Positions 1 through 9,878 are shown, counted from the stretch's first letter. The stretch: DNA of 36,914 nt from Pontiella desulfatans (GCA_029287275.1 JARFRL010000063.1:1-36914), one strand, 5' to 3'. The notes: generated by a model not told the origin, from the sequence alone. Numbers and translations: made by a program.

Positions 1-306
1 CAGCAGGTCGGTCCGAAGCTGGGCGACACGCCGACGGGTGGCGACAAGCTGCTGGAGTTCTCCGCGGAGTTGCGGGTTCAACCGGGCAATCGGTTGGGAT
101 ACGTGGTGTTCGTGGACGGCGGCACGGTCTACAACGGGCTCGTCGACAACAACTTGAGCGACTCGTTTCGCTACGGCGCGGGCGTGGGCTTGCGCTGGTT
201 CACCGCGATCGGTCCGCTGCGGGCGGATTTCGCGTATCCGCTCAATCCGGACTCCTCGCAGGTTGAACGCGTGCAATTTTACATCAGCTTGGGGCAGGCG
301 TTTTGA
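1..306 (+). CDS. tamA: TamA/BamA-like Omp85 outer-membrane protein, C-terminal fragment
   Basis: The frame is open from base 1, so the gene begins upstream of the window; the track's start at 70 is an internal TTG. Visible is the last part of an Omp85 barrel: the 'PTGGDKLLEFSAELR' segment, then strands such as 'RLGYVVFVDGGTVYN' and 'FRYGAGVGLRWFTAIGPLRADFAYPL', ending in a C-terminal phenylalanine ('ISLGQAF'), the usual signal for BAM-dependent insertion. Omp85 proteins insert or translocate other outer-membrane proteins. The stop overlaps the start of the tamB-like gene by one base (TGATG), which favours TamA of a TamA-TamB pair over BamA. The POTRA domains are outside the window, so TamA versus BamA rests on the neighbour. 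Confidence 0.85.
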   Translation, partial: QQVGPKLGDTPTGGDKLLEFSAELRVQPGNRLGYVVFVDGGTVYNGLVDNNLSDSFRYGAGVGLRWFTAIGPLRADFAYPLNPDSSQVERVQFYISLGQAF

Positions 307-2948
307 TGAAAAAGAAACGGTCCGTTTTTTGGAGGTTGCTGGGCGCGCTCGCGCTGTTGCCGGCGCTGCTCTTCGCGTTCATTCAAACGCCGCCCGGCAA
401 AAAACTGCTGGCGAACGGCGCGTCCAATCTGTTGAGCCGGTCGGAGCATCTCGACGTGCGAATCAGCGGCGTCTCCGGCTGGATCCCCGGCGACACGCGG
501 ATCGAGTCGTTGGAAGTGGGCGACGCGCGGGGCGAGTGGCTCGCCGCGCGCGGCCTGCGGTGCCGATGGATGCTGCGCGATCTGTTCGACCAACGGATCA
601 GGTTCGCGGCGCTCGACGCGAAAGAGATCACGTGGCGCCGCTTCCCGAACGGCGGCGAAAAGAAACGCGCCGAGCGGCCCGCGGGCGAGTTCGAGCCGCG
701 GGAGATCGCGCTCGAGCGGCTGACGGTCGAACGATTCATCATCGAAAAGGGCGTGGCGGGAACGCGGCTTGAATACGCCGTGCGTTCCGGCGGCGTCCGC
801 TATCAGACCGACGGGGCGCTTCTGGGCGAGCTGATGGTCGGCGGCGACGCGGATGGCCGGGTGGAGCTGGAGGCCTCCTTCACCGGCGCGGCGAGCGATC
901 AATTGAAAATCCGCGCCGATCTCCAACGCATGAATCACCCCACCTTCGGCCTCGACCATCTGGCGGGCCACGGCGAGGCGACCATCAGCGCCGCGGGCGT
1001 CGACGCGTCGGTCACCGCGGACCTCGCCGTGGACGGCCAAGACGGTCGGATCGCGACGCGGCTTCATTACGCCGATAAGGAGCTGAACTTGCGGGCGTTC
1101 GAATTCGTCGCGCCCGATTTCTCGCTCGGTGGCGATCTTGCGCTGGGGTTCGCTCCGGGCGCGGTCAACGTTGGGCTCGACGCCTCGTTCGTGGACGTAA
1201 GCTCCAACCGCTACGCCGCGCGCGGCGAGGCCGTGGTCGCGACGAGCAACCAGACCTGGGGCGTGCGGATTCCCGCGTTGGAGATCAAAGGCTGGGACGT
1301 GGTGGTCGTAAACATCGCGGGCGCGCTCGGGCCGGAGGCCGTGGCGTTGCGCGGCGAGCTCCAGCCGTTCGATGTCGGAACGTTTCCGATGGCCGGCTTT
1401 TCGAATTTGACCGGCGCGGTGACCGGCTCCCTGTCGGTTGGCGGATCGATGGAGAATCCAACCGTGACCGGGGGCGTGGAAGTACGCGGCCTTTCCAGTA
1501 CGCGGGACGCGCTGGACGAGCTGCCCGAACTGGATTTCCAGATCGCGGGCGGCGTCGCGAACGATCGGATGTTCGCCTCCACCTCGATCACCAACTTGAC
1601 GATCGGCCATTTCAGCGCCGACGTCGCGCTGCCGTGCGCCCTCTCGTTCGCGCCGTTCAACTACAAGCCGGAACCCAAGGGCGTGGAAGTGAGGTTGGAC
1701 GGCGATTTGGATCTCGCGATTTTGAATCGGCTGGCGTTCTTCCAGAATCAGCTGATCAGCGGATGGCTGCGGACGAAGGTCGACTACGCGGCCGGCGCGC
1801 CGTCCGGATTCCTGAAGGTGGAAGGCGGGCGTTACGAGCACTATGACTGGGGCGTGGTTTTTCATGATTTCAACGCGGATCTGGAGGCGACGCCCGACGG
1901 GTTCATCACGCGAAGCGCGGCCGCCAGCGATGGCGGGACGGGCTCGGTGATCATGAGCGGCGGCCTGGGCGCGAACGGATTGGGCCTCCAGCTGGACTTC
2001 GCGGGCGCTCAGATCATCCGCCGCGATGAAATGGAGGCGCGCGTTTCGGGGCGGTTGAACGTCGATGGCCGGCCCTCGCGGCCGGACGTGTCCGGCGAGC
2101 TGACGATTGACCGCGCGGAAATCCTGCTCGACAACATCGCGCCGCCGCCACCGCTCGCGCTGACGGACTACGACGCGGCGAAAACCAATTGGGTCGGCGC
2201 GGCCATTCGGAAGAAGCGGAAGCCGCCGCCGGTTGGTTTGGACGTTCGGATCAACCTGCCGGCGCAGGTGTTCGTGATCGCGTCGATGATCGAGACGACG
2301 TTGGAGGGCGAGCTTCACGTCACGGACGCGCCGAACGGCGTTTCCATTCGCGGGCGGATCGAGCCGCGGCGGGGGTACGTGAATTTCATCGGCTCGAAGT
2401 TTCGTTTCATGTCGGGCGATATTCTGCTGGACGGTTCGATTCCGAACATCGCGGTGCTCAACAACCTGACCGCGGAATACGCGCGGCGCGACGTGACGGC
2501 GCGCCTCGTGCTCAACGGTCCGGTGACCAATCCGCGGTTTCGGTTGGAATCGTCGCCGCCGATGCCGGAGGACGAGGTGTTGTCGCACGTGCTGTTCAAC
2601 CGCGACACGAGCTCGATCTCGCCGTATCAGGCGTATCAGATCGCGATGGCGGCGCGGCAGCTTTCGGGCGGGCTGAACGGCCCCGGCTTCATGTTCCAAG
2701 TCCGGCAGGCCATCGGCGTCGACACGCTGGAATGGCGCGAGGCCGACGCGGTCGACGGCGCGTCGAGCGTGGCGGCGGGCAAATACATCACGTCCGGTCT
2801 GTACGTCGAGGTGAACCGCGAACTCGATTCCCGCGGCGAAACCGGCATGATGGCGGAGTTGGAAGTGACGCGTCATTTTTCGGTGGAAACCTATACCGGG
2901 CCTAAAATGCGACCGGGAATAGGGGTTAATTGGCGCAACGACTATTAG
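306..2948 (+). CDS. tamB: Translocation and assembly module protein TamB (DUF490 family)
   Basis: TamB is an inner-membrane-anchored, periplasm-spanning beta-groove protein that works with an Omp85 partner in outer-membrane protein or lipid transport. The N-terminus is a signal anchor ('FWRLLGALALLPALLFAFIQTPPGKKLL'), followed by long repetitive beta-rich sequence with alternating hydrophobic residues. The C-terminal third has family-like text ('GRIEPRRGYVNFIGSKFRFMSGDILLDG', 'EDEVLSHVLFNRDTSSIS') and the protein ends in an aromatic residue. I use ATG 306, coupled to the upstream stop by TGATG, rather than the TTG at 303. At 880 residues it is shorter than the E. coli protein (about 1,260), so its groove may be shorter. 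A hairpin with a T-run follows the stop. Confidence 0.9.
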   Translation: MKKKRSVFWRLLGALALLPALLFAFIQTPPGKKLLANGASNLLSRSEHLDVRISGVSGWIPGDTRIESLEVGDARGEWLAARGLRCRWMLRDLFDQRIRFAALDAKEITWRRFPNGGEKKRAERPAGEFEPREIALERLTVERFIIEKGVAGTRLEYAVRSGGVRYQTDGALLGELMVGGDADGRVELEASFTGAASDQLKIRADLQRMNHPTFGLDHLAGHGEATISAAGVDASVTADLAVDGQDGRIATRLHYADKELNLRAFEFVAPDFSLGGDLALGFAPGAVNVGLDASFVDVSSNRYAARGEAVVATSNQTWGVRIPALEIKGWDVVVVNIAGALGPEAVALRGELQPFDVGTFPMAGFSNLTGAVTGSLSVGGSMENPTVTGGVEVRGLSSTRDALDELPELDFQIAGGVANDRMFASTSITNLTIGHFSADVALPCALSFAPFNYKPEPKGVEVRLDGDLDLAILNRLAFFQNQLISGWLRTKVDYAAGAPSGFLKVEGGRYEHYDWGVVFHDFNADLEATPDGFITRSAAASDGGTGSVIMSGGLGANGLGLQLDFAGAQIIRRDEMEARVSGRLNVDGRPSRPDVSGELTIDRAEILLDNIAPPPPLALTDYDAAKTNWVGAAIRKKRKPPPVGLDVRINLPAQVFVIASMIETTLEGELHVTDAPNGVSIRGRIEPRRGYVNFIGSKFRFMSGDILLDGSIPNIAVLNNLTAEYARRDVTARLVLNGPVTNPRFRLESSPPMPEDEVLSHVLFNRDTSSISPYQAYQIAMAARQLSGGLNGPGFMFQVRQAIGVDTLEWREADAVDGASSVAAGKYITSGLYVEVNRELDSRGETGMMAELEVTRHFSVETYTGPKMRPGIGVNWRNDY

Positions 2949-2954
2949 GGCTCG

Positions 2955-2980
2955 AAACGCCCTTTTTAAAGGGGGTTTTT
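2955..2980 (+). terminator. Rho-independent terminator after tamB
   Basis: AAAC-g-CCCTTT and AAAGGG-g-GTTT form a short stem with one mismatch and a tiny loop, running straight into TTTTT. It lies 6 bases beyond the tamB stop. Confidence 0.6.
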
Positions 2981-3020
2981 ATATTCCATAAAACCCTTAC
3001 AGCTTTTTCCAACAATCCGC

Positions 3021-3049
3021 TTGACGGGTAATGAACTCACCTTTATACA
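3021..3049 (+). promoter_or_regulatory. Sigma70-like promoter for the rrf2-cysK operon
   Basis: TTGACG (3021-3026) and TATACA (3044-3049) are separated by 17 bases, close to the sigma70 consensus. They lie about 45 bases upstream of the rrf2 ATG. No other convincing promoter is visible in this gap. Confidence 0.6.
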
Positions 3050-3093
3050 TGATGAAAACCATAACCAAGTTCACGCTTTGACTGGAGAATAGC

Positions 3094-3531
3094 ATGAAAT
3101 TATCAACCAAAGGCCGTTACGCGACGCGCATCCTGCTTTGCATCTCACGCCTACAGGGAGACCAGCCCGTTCCCAAAAAACGCATTTCCGAACAAGAAGG
3201 CATTTCGACCGATTACATCGAGCAGATCATCGTCCCCCTGAAAAACGCCGGACTGGTGAACAGCGTGCGCGGTCTGCGCGGCGGATTCCGCCTCGCGAAA
3301 GATCCCGCCGACATCACCGTCTACGACATCCTCGCCGCGTCCGAAGGCGACATTAATCTGGTGGGTTGTCTGGCCGAAGGATGCAGCAAGTCCGACTCGT
3401 GCGTGGTTCAGCGCGTGTGGCAGGGCGCGAGCGACGTGTTGCGCGAATACTTCTCGAAGATCACGCTGCGCGAATTGCACGACGACTACATCAAGCGCAC
3501 GGCCGATCTGCCGATCATGTTCAATATTTAA
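3094..3531 (+). CDS. Rrf2 family transcriptional regulator (IscR/CymR-like)
   Basis: This is a 145-residue winged-helix regulator of the Rrf2 family. The N-terminal 'MKLSTKGRYATRILLCI' and the wing region 'GLVNSVRGLRGGFRLAKDP' are typical. Three cysteines at about 92, 97 and 103 (C-x4-C-x5-C) sit where IscR binds its [2Fe-2S] cluster; the IscR spacing is C-x5-C-x5-C. CymR-type cysteine regulators lack these residues. The gene is 15 bases upstream of cysK and shares its promoter, so it probably senses Fe-S or cysteine status and controls cysteine synthesis. A GGAG ribosome-binding site precedes ATG 3094. The family call is firm; the ligand is inferred. Confidence 0.9.
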   Translation: MKLSTKGRYATRILLCISRLQGDQPVPKKRISEQEGISTDYIEQIIVPLKNAGLVNSVRGLRGGFRLAKDPADITVYDILAASEGDINLVGCLAEGCSKSDSCVVQRVWQGASDVLREYFSKITLRELHDDYIKRTADLPIMFNI

Positions 3532-3546
3532 CTTAGGAGAGCAATC

Positions 3547-4473
<927 letters not shown>

Positions 4474-4493
4474 ATCGTTCCTCGTCGGAACTG

Positions 4494-4528
4494 AAAAACG
4501 CCGCGTCCTTCGGGATCGCGGCGTTTTT
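4494..4528. terminator. Bidirectional terminator between cysK and phoU
   Basis: A perfect 12-bp inverted repeat, AAAAACGCCGCG / CGCGGCGTTTTT, with an 11-base loop gives a GC-rich stem with a U-tract in both directions. It sits between two convergent genes. Confidence 0.85.
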
Positions 4529-4550
4529 CATGCTACTCGTTTGAGGGGCG

Positions 4551-5210
4551 TCAGCCGTTGGACTGGTGGCGCACGATCTCCGCGTCGACCATGTAGACGA
4601 CGTCTTCCGCGATGTTCGAGGCGTGGTCGCCGATGCGCTCGAGCCGATGCGTGATCGCGAGCAGGGTGATGAGCGATTCGGCGTGTTCCGGCTCGCGCTT
4701 GAGCGCCTGCACGATCTCTTCCTTCATCTCCGCTTTCATCGCGTTGATTTCGTCATCATCGCGAATGACTTCGCGCGCGAGGTACGCGTCGATGTTGATC
4801 AGGGAGTCGAGCGCCTTTCGAACGATGGCTTTGACCAAATAGTTCATTTGATGCAGGTCGAGCGGAATCTTGGGCTTGGGCGATTCGTTGATGTGAATTC
4901 CGTTTTTCGCGATGTCCGCCGCGAGGTCGCCGATGCGCTCGAGGTCGTTGTTCATTCGCATGACCGCGGTGATGAAGCGCAGGTCGATCGCGACGGGCTG
5001 ATAAAGCGCGAGCGCTTTGAGGCACTCCTCTTCGACCTCGATTTCCAGTTCGTCGATTTTCACGTCGTCTCTGATGACCTGACGCGCGAGTTCGAGGTCG
5101 CTTTCCTGAAAGGATTTGACCGCGAGTTCGAGGTTTTCATCGACGCGCGCGCTAAGCGCGTAGATCAGCTTCTTGAGTCGTTCGAGTTCTTTTTCCAGAT
5201 GTCTGGCCAT
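4551..5210 (-). CDS. phoU: Phosphate-specific transport system accessory protein PhoU
   Basis: PhoU is the cytoplasmic helical-bundle protein that links the Pst transporter to PhoR and represses Pho signalling when phosphate is plentiful. Two homologous three-helix halves are visible, with metal-binding-type signatures 'RMNNDLERIGDLAADIAKN' and 'HRLERIGDHASNIAEDVVY'. I choose the ATG at 5210 ('MARHLEKELERL', 219 residues), because AAAGGAG lies upstream of it; the longer ORF reads through a repeat-rich spacer. It is the last gene of pstSCAB-phoU, 78 bases after pstB. Confidence 0.95.
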   Translation of the reverse strand: MARHLEKELERLKKLIYALSARVDENLELAVKSFQESDLELARQVIRDDVKIDELEIEVEEECLKALALYQPVAIDLRFITAVMRMNNDLERIGDLAADIAKNGIHINESPKPKIPLDLHQMNYLVKAIVRKALDSLINIDAYLAREVIRDDDEINAMKAEMKEEIVQALKREPEHAESLITLLAITHRLERIGDHASNIAEDVVYMVDAEIVRHQSNG

Positions 5211-5221
5211 AATCGCTCCTT

Positions 5222-5283
5222 TGGAGCGTGAATCGTGAACCGTGAGGCGTGATTGAATCACGCTTCACGTTTCCCTCCTCACG
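5222..5283. repeat. Heptad CGTGAnn/TCACGnn palindromic repeat in the pstB-phoU spacer
   Basis: The 62-base stretch is built from CGTGA units spaced about 7 bases apart (GCGTGAA TCGTGAA CCGTGAG GCGTGAT), followed by the inverted form (ATCACGC TTCACGT, then CTCACGC). The core GTGAGGCGTGAT-TGA-ATCACGCTTCAC (5242-5268) can fold into a 12-bp hairpin with one wobble pair. It is non-coding and could act as an intra-operon processing or stability element. A shorter relative lies at 27065-27082. Confidence 0.6.
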
Positions 5284-5288
5284 CCTCT

Positions 5289-6110
5289 CTATCCAAATCG
5301 TCCGGTGATGTAGTTTTCCGTTTGCGGATTGTCCGGGTTGGTGAACAGTTGCTTCGTTTTCCCGAACTCTACCAACACGCCCTCGTACATGAAAGCCGTA
5401 AGGTCGGAGACGCGGGCGGCTTGCTGCATGTTGTGGGTCACGATGATAATGGTGTAGTTCTTCCGGAGCTCGCCGATCAGGTCCTCGATCAAGGCCGTGG
5501 CCTTGGGGTCGAGCGCGGACGTCGGTTCGTCCATCAAAAGGATTTCGGGTTTGATGGCCAGGGCGCGCGCGATGCAAAGCCGTTGCTGCTGTCCGCCGGA
5601 CATGCCCAGGGCGTTGGCCGTCAGGCGATCCTTCACCTCGTCCCAGATCGCGGCCTGCCGCAGGCTCTGCTCCACGATTTCGGCGAGCTCGAGCTTGTTT
5701 TTCACGCCTTTCAGGCGCGGCCCGTAGGCGACGTTGTCGAAGATGGATTTCGGAAAAACGTTCGGTTTTTGGAACACCATGCCGACGCGGGCGCGGAGCG
5801 TCACCACGTCGATGTTCTTGGCGTAGATGTTGTGCCCGTCGAAAATCATCTCGCCGGTGGCGCTGGTGTTGGGAATCAAGTCGTTCATGCGGTTGATGGA
5901 GCGCAGCAGGGTGCTCTTGCCGCAGCCGCTGGGCCCGATCATCGCGGTGACCTTGCGTTTCGGGATTTTCATGCTGACTTTGCGCACGGCCTCGAAGTCG
6001 CTGTAGAAGAGCGAGAAATCCTTGGCCTCGATGTGCGTCTTGCTCGGTTTGCCCTCGTCGGCGCGGGCCGCGAAGGTGTCGATTTTTTTCATGGTGATTT
6101 CTTCGGTCAT
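5289..6110 (-). CDS. pstB: Phosphate ABC transporter ATP-binding protein PstB
   Basis: The cytoplasmic ATPase that powers high-affinity phosphate import through PstCA. Walker A 'GPSGCGKST' is at residues 59-67, the Q-loop glutamine at 114, the signature 'SGGQQQR' starts at 171, and Walker B '[11 protein letters not shown]' starts at 191. The length of 273 residues is typical, with a slightly extended N-terminus. The start lies one base after the pstA stop (TGAcATG), so translation is coupled. It is followed by a repeat-bearing spacer and phoU. Confidence 0.97.
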   Translation of the reverse strand: MTEEITMKKIDTFAARADEGKPSKTHIEAKDFSLFYSDFEAVRKVSMKIPKRKVTAMIGPSGCGKSTLLRSINRMNDLIPNTSATGEMIFDGHNIYAKNIDVVTLRARVGMVFQKPNVFPKSIFDNVAYGPRLKGVKNKLELAEIVEQSLRQAAIWDEVKDRLTANALGMSGGQQQRLCIARALAIKPEILLMDEPTSALDPKATALIEDLIGELRKNYTIIIVTHNMQQAARVSDLTAFMYEGVLVEFGKTKQLFTNPDNPQTENYITGRFG

Positions 6111-6111
6111 G

Positions 6112-7623
6112 TCAGCCTCTCAATTTCTTGGAAATCCGCGCGCGCGCCAGAATCGCGAACAGGTTCAGCAGGAGCACGATGGCCACCAGGGTGAACACCA
6201 TGCCGTATTGCACGTGCCGGATTTCATCCACCGCTTCGTGTTCGGTGCACAGGTTGTAAATGTTCCAGGGCAGGGCGGGCGTCGGCTGGTTCAGCGTTTC
6301 CCAGATTTTCAACGGCGCCCCGACGCTCACCGCGGCGGTGAAGATGATCGGCGCGGTTTCGCCGGCGGCGCGGCCCATCGAAATCACGATGCCGGTCAGA
6401 ATGCCCGGCAGCGCGGCCGGAAGGATCACGGTCAGCACCGTTCGCCAGCGACTCGCGCCGAGTCCGAGCGCGGCTTCTTTATAGGAGAGCGGCACGGCGA
6501 GGATCGCCTCTTCGGAGGAGCGGATGATGGTGGGGAGAATCAGTAGTGAAAGGGTCAACGATCCGGCCAACACGCTTTTGGAGTCGGACACCTGAATCGT
6601 GTTCAAAAAGAAGGCCAGGCCGAAGAGGCCGAAGACGATCGACGGCACGCCCGCGAGGGTGCTGACGCAGATGCGCAGGAAGCTGACCACGCGGCCCTCC
6701 CGCGCGTATTCGCACAGATAGATCGCGGCGATCACGCCCATGGGGACGGCGAAGATCATGGCGCCGAGGGTCAGGTAGATCGTTCCGAGGACTTCGGGCC
6801 AGATGCCGCCGAAGATGTGCGAGTCTTTCGATTTGTCGGTGATGAAGCGCCAGTAGAAGGTGGTTTTCGGGCGAAGCATTTCCGCGAGGTGGTTTTCCAG
6901 GTGCTGGAACAGCGGTTCGAGCTCGGTTCCAAGGAACGCCTCGACGCGCGGCTTCTCGACCAACACGCCCATGGCGTCGGCGTTGGAATAGTCCCACTCT
7001 TCGGAGTAGAGCGCCTCGTGGAGTTTGATCTGGGCGCGGTCCCAGCGCGTTTGGCCGTATTGTTGGCGAAGCAGAACCGGCGTGCGTTGCCCGGGGTCGG
7101 GACCCAGCAGTTCCTTGATGGCGTCCTTGACCGCGTCGAACGGTTCCTCGCGGGCCGCGGTCATTTCGCGGATCTGGTTTTTCAGTTCTTTGGCTTCGTC
7201 TTTGAGCCGGTCTTCCTCCGCTTCCAGCTTCGCGACCTCGGCTTCGTCGGCGCCTTCGCTTTTCAGGGAGCGGGCTTGATCCTTGAGGGTCTTGGCGCGC
7301 GCTTTCCGCGCGTCCATGTCGGCCTCCATGGAGGCCTCGAGCGCGCGGGTTTCGGCCTCGAACGCCGCGAGCATTTCGTAAACGGGCGCGCGCGCCGCGA
7401 CGGCCGCGGCGTATTCCGCGTTGAACGCGTCGGCGTCGCCGCGGTCGAACTGTTCGAGCATGACGCGGTGGTGCTCGATCGTGCCTTTGAAAACGAACGC
7501 CTTGGAGCCGCGCCAGACGATCGGGCTGAGGATCAAGAGCAACGCCATGGCCATCACGGCGATGGCGATCAGACCGAGGCCGGAGAACGCTTTGTCGAGC
7601 AGCTTTCTAGTTTCCAGTCTCAT
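6112..7623 (-). CDS. pstA: Phosphate ABC transporter permease PstA with an N-terminal coiled-coil extension
   Basis: The C-terminal half is a normal PstA permease of the MetI fold: the region '[33 protein letters not shown]' onward carries several membrane helices and the coupling (EAA-type) loop '[31 protein letters not shown]'. At 503 residues it is about 200 longer than E. coli PstA. The extra part lies between TM1 (about 15-36) and the permease core. It includes a charged heptad-rich stretch ('[40 protein letters not shown]') that predicts a coiled coil, which would lie on the periplasmic side if TM1 is oriented as usual. The gene sits 3 bases after pstC. Confidence 0.93.
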   Translation of the reverse strand: MRLETRKLLDKAFSGLGLIAIAVMAMALLLILSPIVWRGSKAFVFKGTIEHHRVMLEQFDRGDADAFNAEYAAAVAARAPVYEMLAAFEAETRALEASMEADMDARKARAKTLKDQARSLKSEGADEAEVAKLEAEEDRLKDEAKELKNQIREMTAAREEPFDAVKDAIKELLGPDPGQRTPVLLRQQYGQTRWDRAQIKLHEALYSEEWDYSNADAMGVLVEKPRVEAFLGTELEPLFQHLENHLAEMLRPKTTFYWRFITDKSKDSHIFGGIWPEVLGTIYLTLGAMIFAVPMGVIAAIYLCEYAREGRVVSFLRICVSTLAGVPSIVFGLFGLAFFLNTIQVSDSKSVLAGSLTLSLLILPTIIRSSEEAILAVPLSYKEAALGLGASRWRTVLTVILPAALPGILTGIVISMGRAAGETAPIIFTAAVSVGAPLKIWETLNQPTPALPWNIYNLCTEHEAVDEIRHVQYGMVFTLVAIVLLLNLFAILARARISKKLRG

Positions 7624-7626
7624 GGC

Positions 7627-8775
7627 TTATTTTCCAAGTTTCTTCCGCGAGCGCTTGACGATGATCTCGCTGGCGAGGTTCATGATGAACGAGAAGGCGA
7701 GCAGGCAGAAGGCCATCGCGAACAACACGTGGAAGCGCGACGAGCCGGTGACGTGGTCCGCCTCGCCCATGTCGCCGGCGATCGTCGCGGTGAGCGTGCG
7801 GATCGGCTGGAGCACGTTGAAAATCGGGTCCGGGATCCGCGCCGCGTTGCCCGAGGCCATCCAGACCACCATCGTTTCGCCGATGGCGCGCATGACGCCT
7901 AGAATGACCGCGGCGAGGATACCGCTGACGGAGGCGGGGATGATGGTTTTAATGATGGTTTCGGCGCGGGTGGCGCCGAGCGCGTAGGAGCCTTCGCGCA
8001 GCTCGCGGCCGGCGGCCTGCAGCGCGTCTTCGGAAACGCTGACCACGGTGGGCAGGGCCATGATGCCGAGAATGATCGACACGTTCAGCGCGTTGGTGCC
8101 GGAGCTGATCTCGACGCCGGCGAGTTGGGCGGAGAGGCGGTAGAGAACGATGACGCTGAGCGCGCCCAGAATCGGGAAGATGGTCGCGGCGGCGACCTTC
8201 GGATTCATTTTGTCGCGGAGCTTGTCGAGGATCAGGTCGCCAAACACCATGACCAGCAGGGCGAAGATCGGGCCGAGCACGATCCAAACGCCCGCGGAGA
8301 GGATCGCTCCGCCGTGGTTTTGCAGCATCGGCGCGAACACGACCAGCGCGAAGAAGCCGTACGCGACCGACGGAATCGCCGCGAGAACCTCGATCACCGG
8401 CTTGACGATTTGCCGAACGTTGAAGGGGAGCAGGTCGCTCAGGCAGACCGAAGCGGCGATGCCGAGCGGCACCGCGACCACGATGGCGCCCAAGGTGACC
8501 AATCCCGTTCCAAGGAAAATGGGCAGGGCGCCGAATTCGGGCGGCGAGCCGGAGGGGTACCACCGCGCGCTGGTGAAGAATTCCTTGAAGCCCTCGAGTT
8601 TGAAAAAGGGGATCGCGTCTTTCAGGATGAAATAGAAGATGAAAAAGACCGCGAAGGTGGAGAGCGACGTGATCAAAAAGAGCAGGCTTTGGCCCAGTAT
8701 CGCGCCAACGCGCTGTTTGCGGCTGGCCGCGTCGCTCATTATTAGGCTTGTATTAGCTTTTTCGCTCATAGACAC
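7627..8775 (-). CDS. pstC: Phosphate ABC transporter permease PstC
   Basis: The second permease subunit of the Pst importer. It has a polar N-terminal tail, about six membrane helices and the coupling loop 'ELREGSYALGATRAETIIKTIIPASVSGI'. The 382-residue length is within the family range. The start is ambiguous: GTG at 8775 has AAGGGA at ideal spacing (about 7 bases), ATG at 8769 is 13 bases from it, and 'MSDAASRKQ' at 8739 has no clear ribosome-binding site. I list the GTG. A terminator-like hairpin and an 11-bp-period PHO box separate it from pstS, suggesting independent transcription of pstCAB-phoU. Confidence 0.95.
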   Translation of the reverse strand: MSMSEKANTSLIMSDAASRKQRVGAILGQSLLFLITSLSTFAVFFIFYFILKDAIPFFKLEGFKEFFTSARWYPSGSPPEFGALPIFLGTGLVTLGAIVVAVPLGIAASVCLSDLLPFNVRQIVKPVIEVLAAIPSVAYGFFALVVFAPMLQNHGGAILSAGVWIVLGPIFALLVMVFGDLILDKLRDKMNPKVAAATIFPILGALSVIVLYRLSAQLAGVEISSGTNALNVSIILGIMALPTVVSVSEDALQAAGRELREGSYALGATRAETIIKTIIPASVSGILAAVILGVMRAIGETMVVWMASGNAARIPDPIFNVLQPIRTLTATIAGDMGEADHVTGSSRFHVLFAMAFCLLAFSFIMNLASEIIVKRSRKKLGK

Positions 8776-8804
8776 ACAAAATCCCTTAAGATTGAGCGCG
8801 ATAG

Positions 8805-8833
8805 TGCGTTCGAATTGTTAGCGAATGATTAGT
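8805..8833 (-). promoter_or_regulatory. Putative PHO box upstream of pstC
   Basis: Read on the minus strand: ACTAATC-attc-GCTAACA-attc-GAACGCA, three 7-mers at an exact 11-bp period. The box ends 30 bases before the GTG at 8775. The first two units match the consensus seen at the other Pho-type genes; the third is degenerate. Confidence 0.65.
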
Positions 8834-8897
8834 GACCAATTAATGTTGGGTGAGAGCGGTGCCGCCGCGTGGTCTCGCCCCGCGCGTTTCTCAACGA

Positions 8898-8925
8898 GAA
8901 AAGGCGCGACCAACGGGCCGCGCCT
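8898..8925 (-). terminator. Terminator/attenuator between pstS and pstC
   Basis: On the minus strand, AGGCGCG and CGCGCCT pair around a 10-base loop and are followed by TTTTC. It lies directly after the pstS stop and could give pstS excess over the permease genes, as is usual for binding proteins. Confidence 0.6.
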
Positions 8926-8947
8926 CAATCGTCACGTATTCGTTTAC

Positions 8948-9766
8948 TTAGTAGGCGGTGACCGGAACGAATCCGATTTCCTCAACCATTTCCTGTCCGT
9001 CTTCGGTCAGGTGGATGGTCGCGAAGCGATACAGCGGGGAACCGAGCTTCGGATATTTGTTGGTGTACATGAACAGCGGGCGGGCGATCGGATACTCGCC
9101 GGTCTGCACGGTTTCCGCGGAGGGGTAGATGCCGTTGACTTTGAGCGCCTTCACGGTTTTGTCGACGAAGCCGAGGCCCGCGTAGCCAATGGCCGCCGGC
9201 GTGCTTTGGACGCGCTGACGGATGGCGCCGTTCGAGCCGACGTATTCGCAGTTTTCATGGATCTTCTGTTTCTGCATGACGAGCCCTTCGAAGGTTTCGT
9301 AGGTGCCGCTGTTGGTGTCGCGCGAGATCGTGACGATCGCTTTGTCCGGCCCGCCGACTTCTTTCCAGTTGCTGATGTTGCCGAGGAAGATCTCGCGGAC
9401 CTGCTCCACCGTCAGCGCCTGAACCGGGTTGGAGGGATGAACCAGAATCGGAAGCCCGTCGAGCGCGACGACGTGCGCGACCGGTTGGATGTCCTTGTCG
9501 GCCGCGGCCTGGAATTCCGAATCCTTCATGGGGCGCGACATGGCCGCGACGTCGCAGGTGCCGTTCACGATGCTCTTCGCGCCGTTGCCGCTGCCGGATT
9601 CCGACACGGTGATGTTCACTTCGGGGTTGGCCGCCATGAAATATTCAGCGAACGCTTTGGCGATGGGGCCCACCGTGGTGGAGCCGTCGATGACGATTTT
9701 GTCGGCCGCGCTGGACGCGCCGGCCACGGCGATTGCCGCCGTTATCGCGAGGATCTGTTTGTTCAT
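8948..9766 (-). CDS. pstS: Periplasmic phosphate-binding protein PstS
   Basis: A secreted phosphate-binding protein that delivers phosphate to PstCAB. The signal peptide 'MNKQILAITAAIAVAGASSA' is cleaved before ADK. Ligand-binding segments typical of the family are present: 'IDGSTTVGPIAKAF', 'SESGSGNGAKSI', 'AMSRPMKDSE' and 'SRDTNSGTYETFE'. At 272 residues it belongs to the shorter PstS group. AGGAGA lies close upstream of the ATG. A three-unit PHO box is about 73 bases upstream. Confidence 0.96.
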   Translation of the reverse strand: MNKQILAITAAIAVAGASSAADKIVIDGSTTVGPIAKAFAEYFMAANPEVNITVSESGSGNGAKSIVNGTCDVAAMSRPMKDSEFQAAADKDIQPVAHVVALDGLPILVHPSNPVQALTVEQVREIFLGNISNWKEVGGPDKAIVTISRDTNSGTYETFEGLVMQKQKIHENCEYVGSNGAIRQRVQSTPAAIGYAGLGFVDKTVKALKVNGIYPSAETVQTGEYPIARPLFMYTNKYPKLGSPLYRFATIHLTEDGQEMVEEIGFVPVTAY

Positions 9767-9838
9767 ATTGAATCTCTCCTGGTTTGTTATGATTCCCTAA
9801 CAGTGCTTCCTAAATACGCATTGAATCTCGGTGATTGG

Positions 9839-9867
9839 TGTTAGAAAAGCATTAGGAGAGGATTAAG
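9839..9867 (-). promoter_or_regulatory. Putative PHO box upstream of pstS
   Basis: On the minus strand: CTTAATC-ctct-CCTAATG-cttt-TCTAACA, three 7-mers at an exact 11-bp period. The arrangement and the first spacer match the porin box (TCTAACC-ctct-CCTCATC-tttt-CCTAACA), which supports a common regulator, presumably the PhoB encoded at 16060. Confidence 0.75.
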
Positions 9868-9878
9868 AACCGATGAAT

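Noticed and set aside
279-2876. 865-residue minus-strand ORF antisense to tamB, and similar long antisense ORFs (28149-30314, 3151-4200, 25695-26945)
   Set aside because: They are high-GC shadow frames opposite well-supported genes; the translations are Arg/His/Val-rich with no recognisable family and no ribosome-binding sites.
5211-5261. N-terminal extension of PhoU ('MIQSRLTVHDSRSKGAI')
   Set aside because: It is translated from the heptad repeat spacer; the ATG at 5210 has a proper ribosome-binding site and gives the standard PhoU length.
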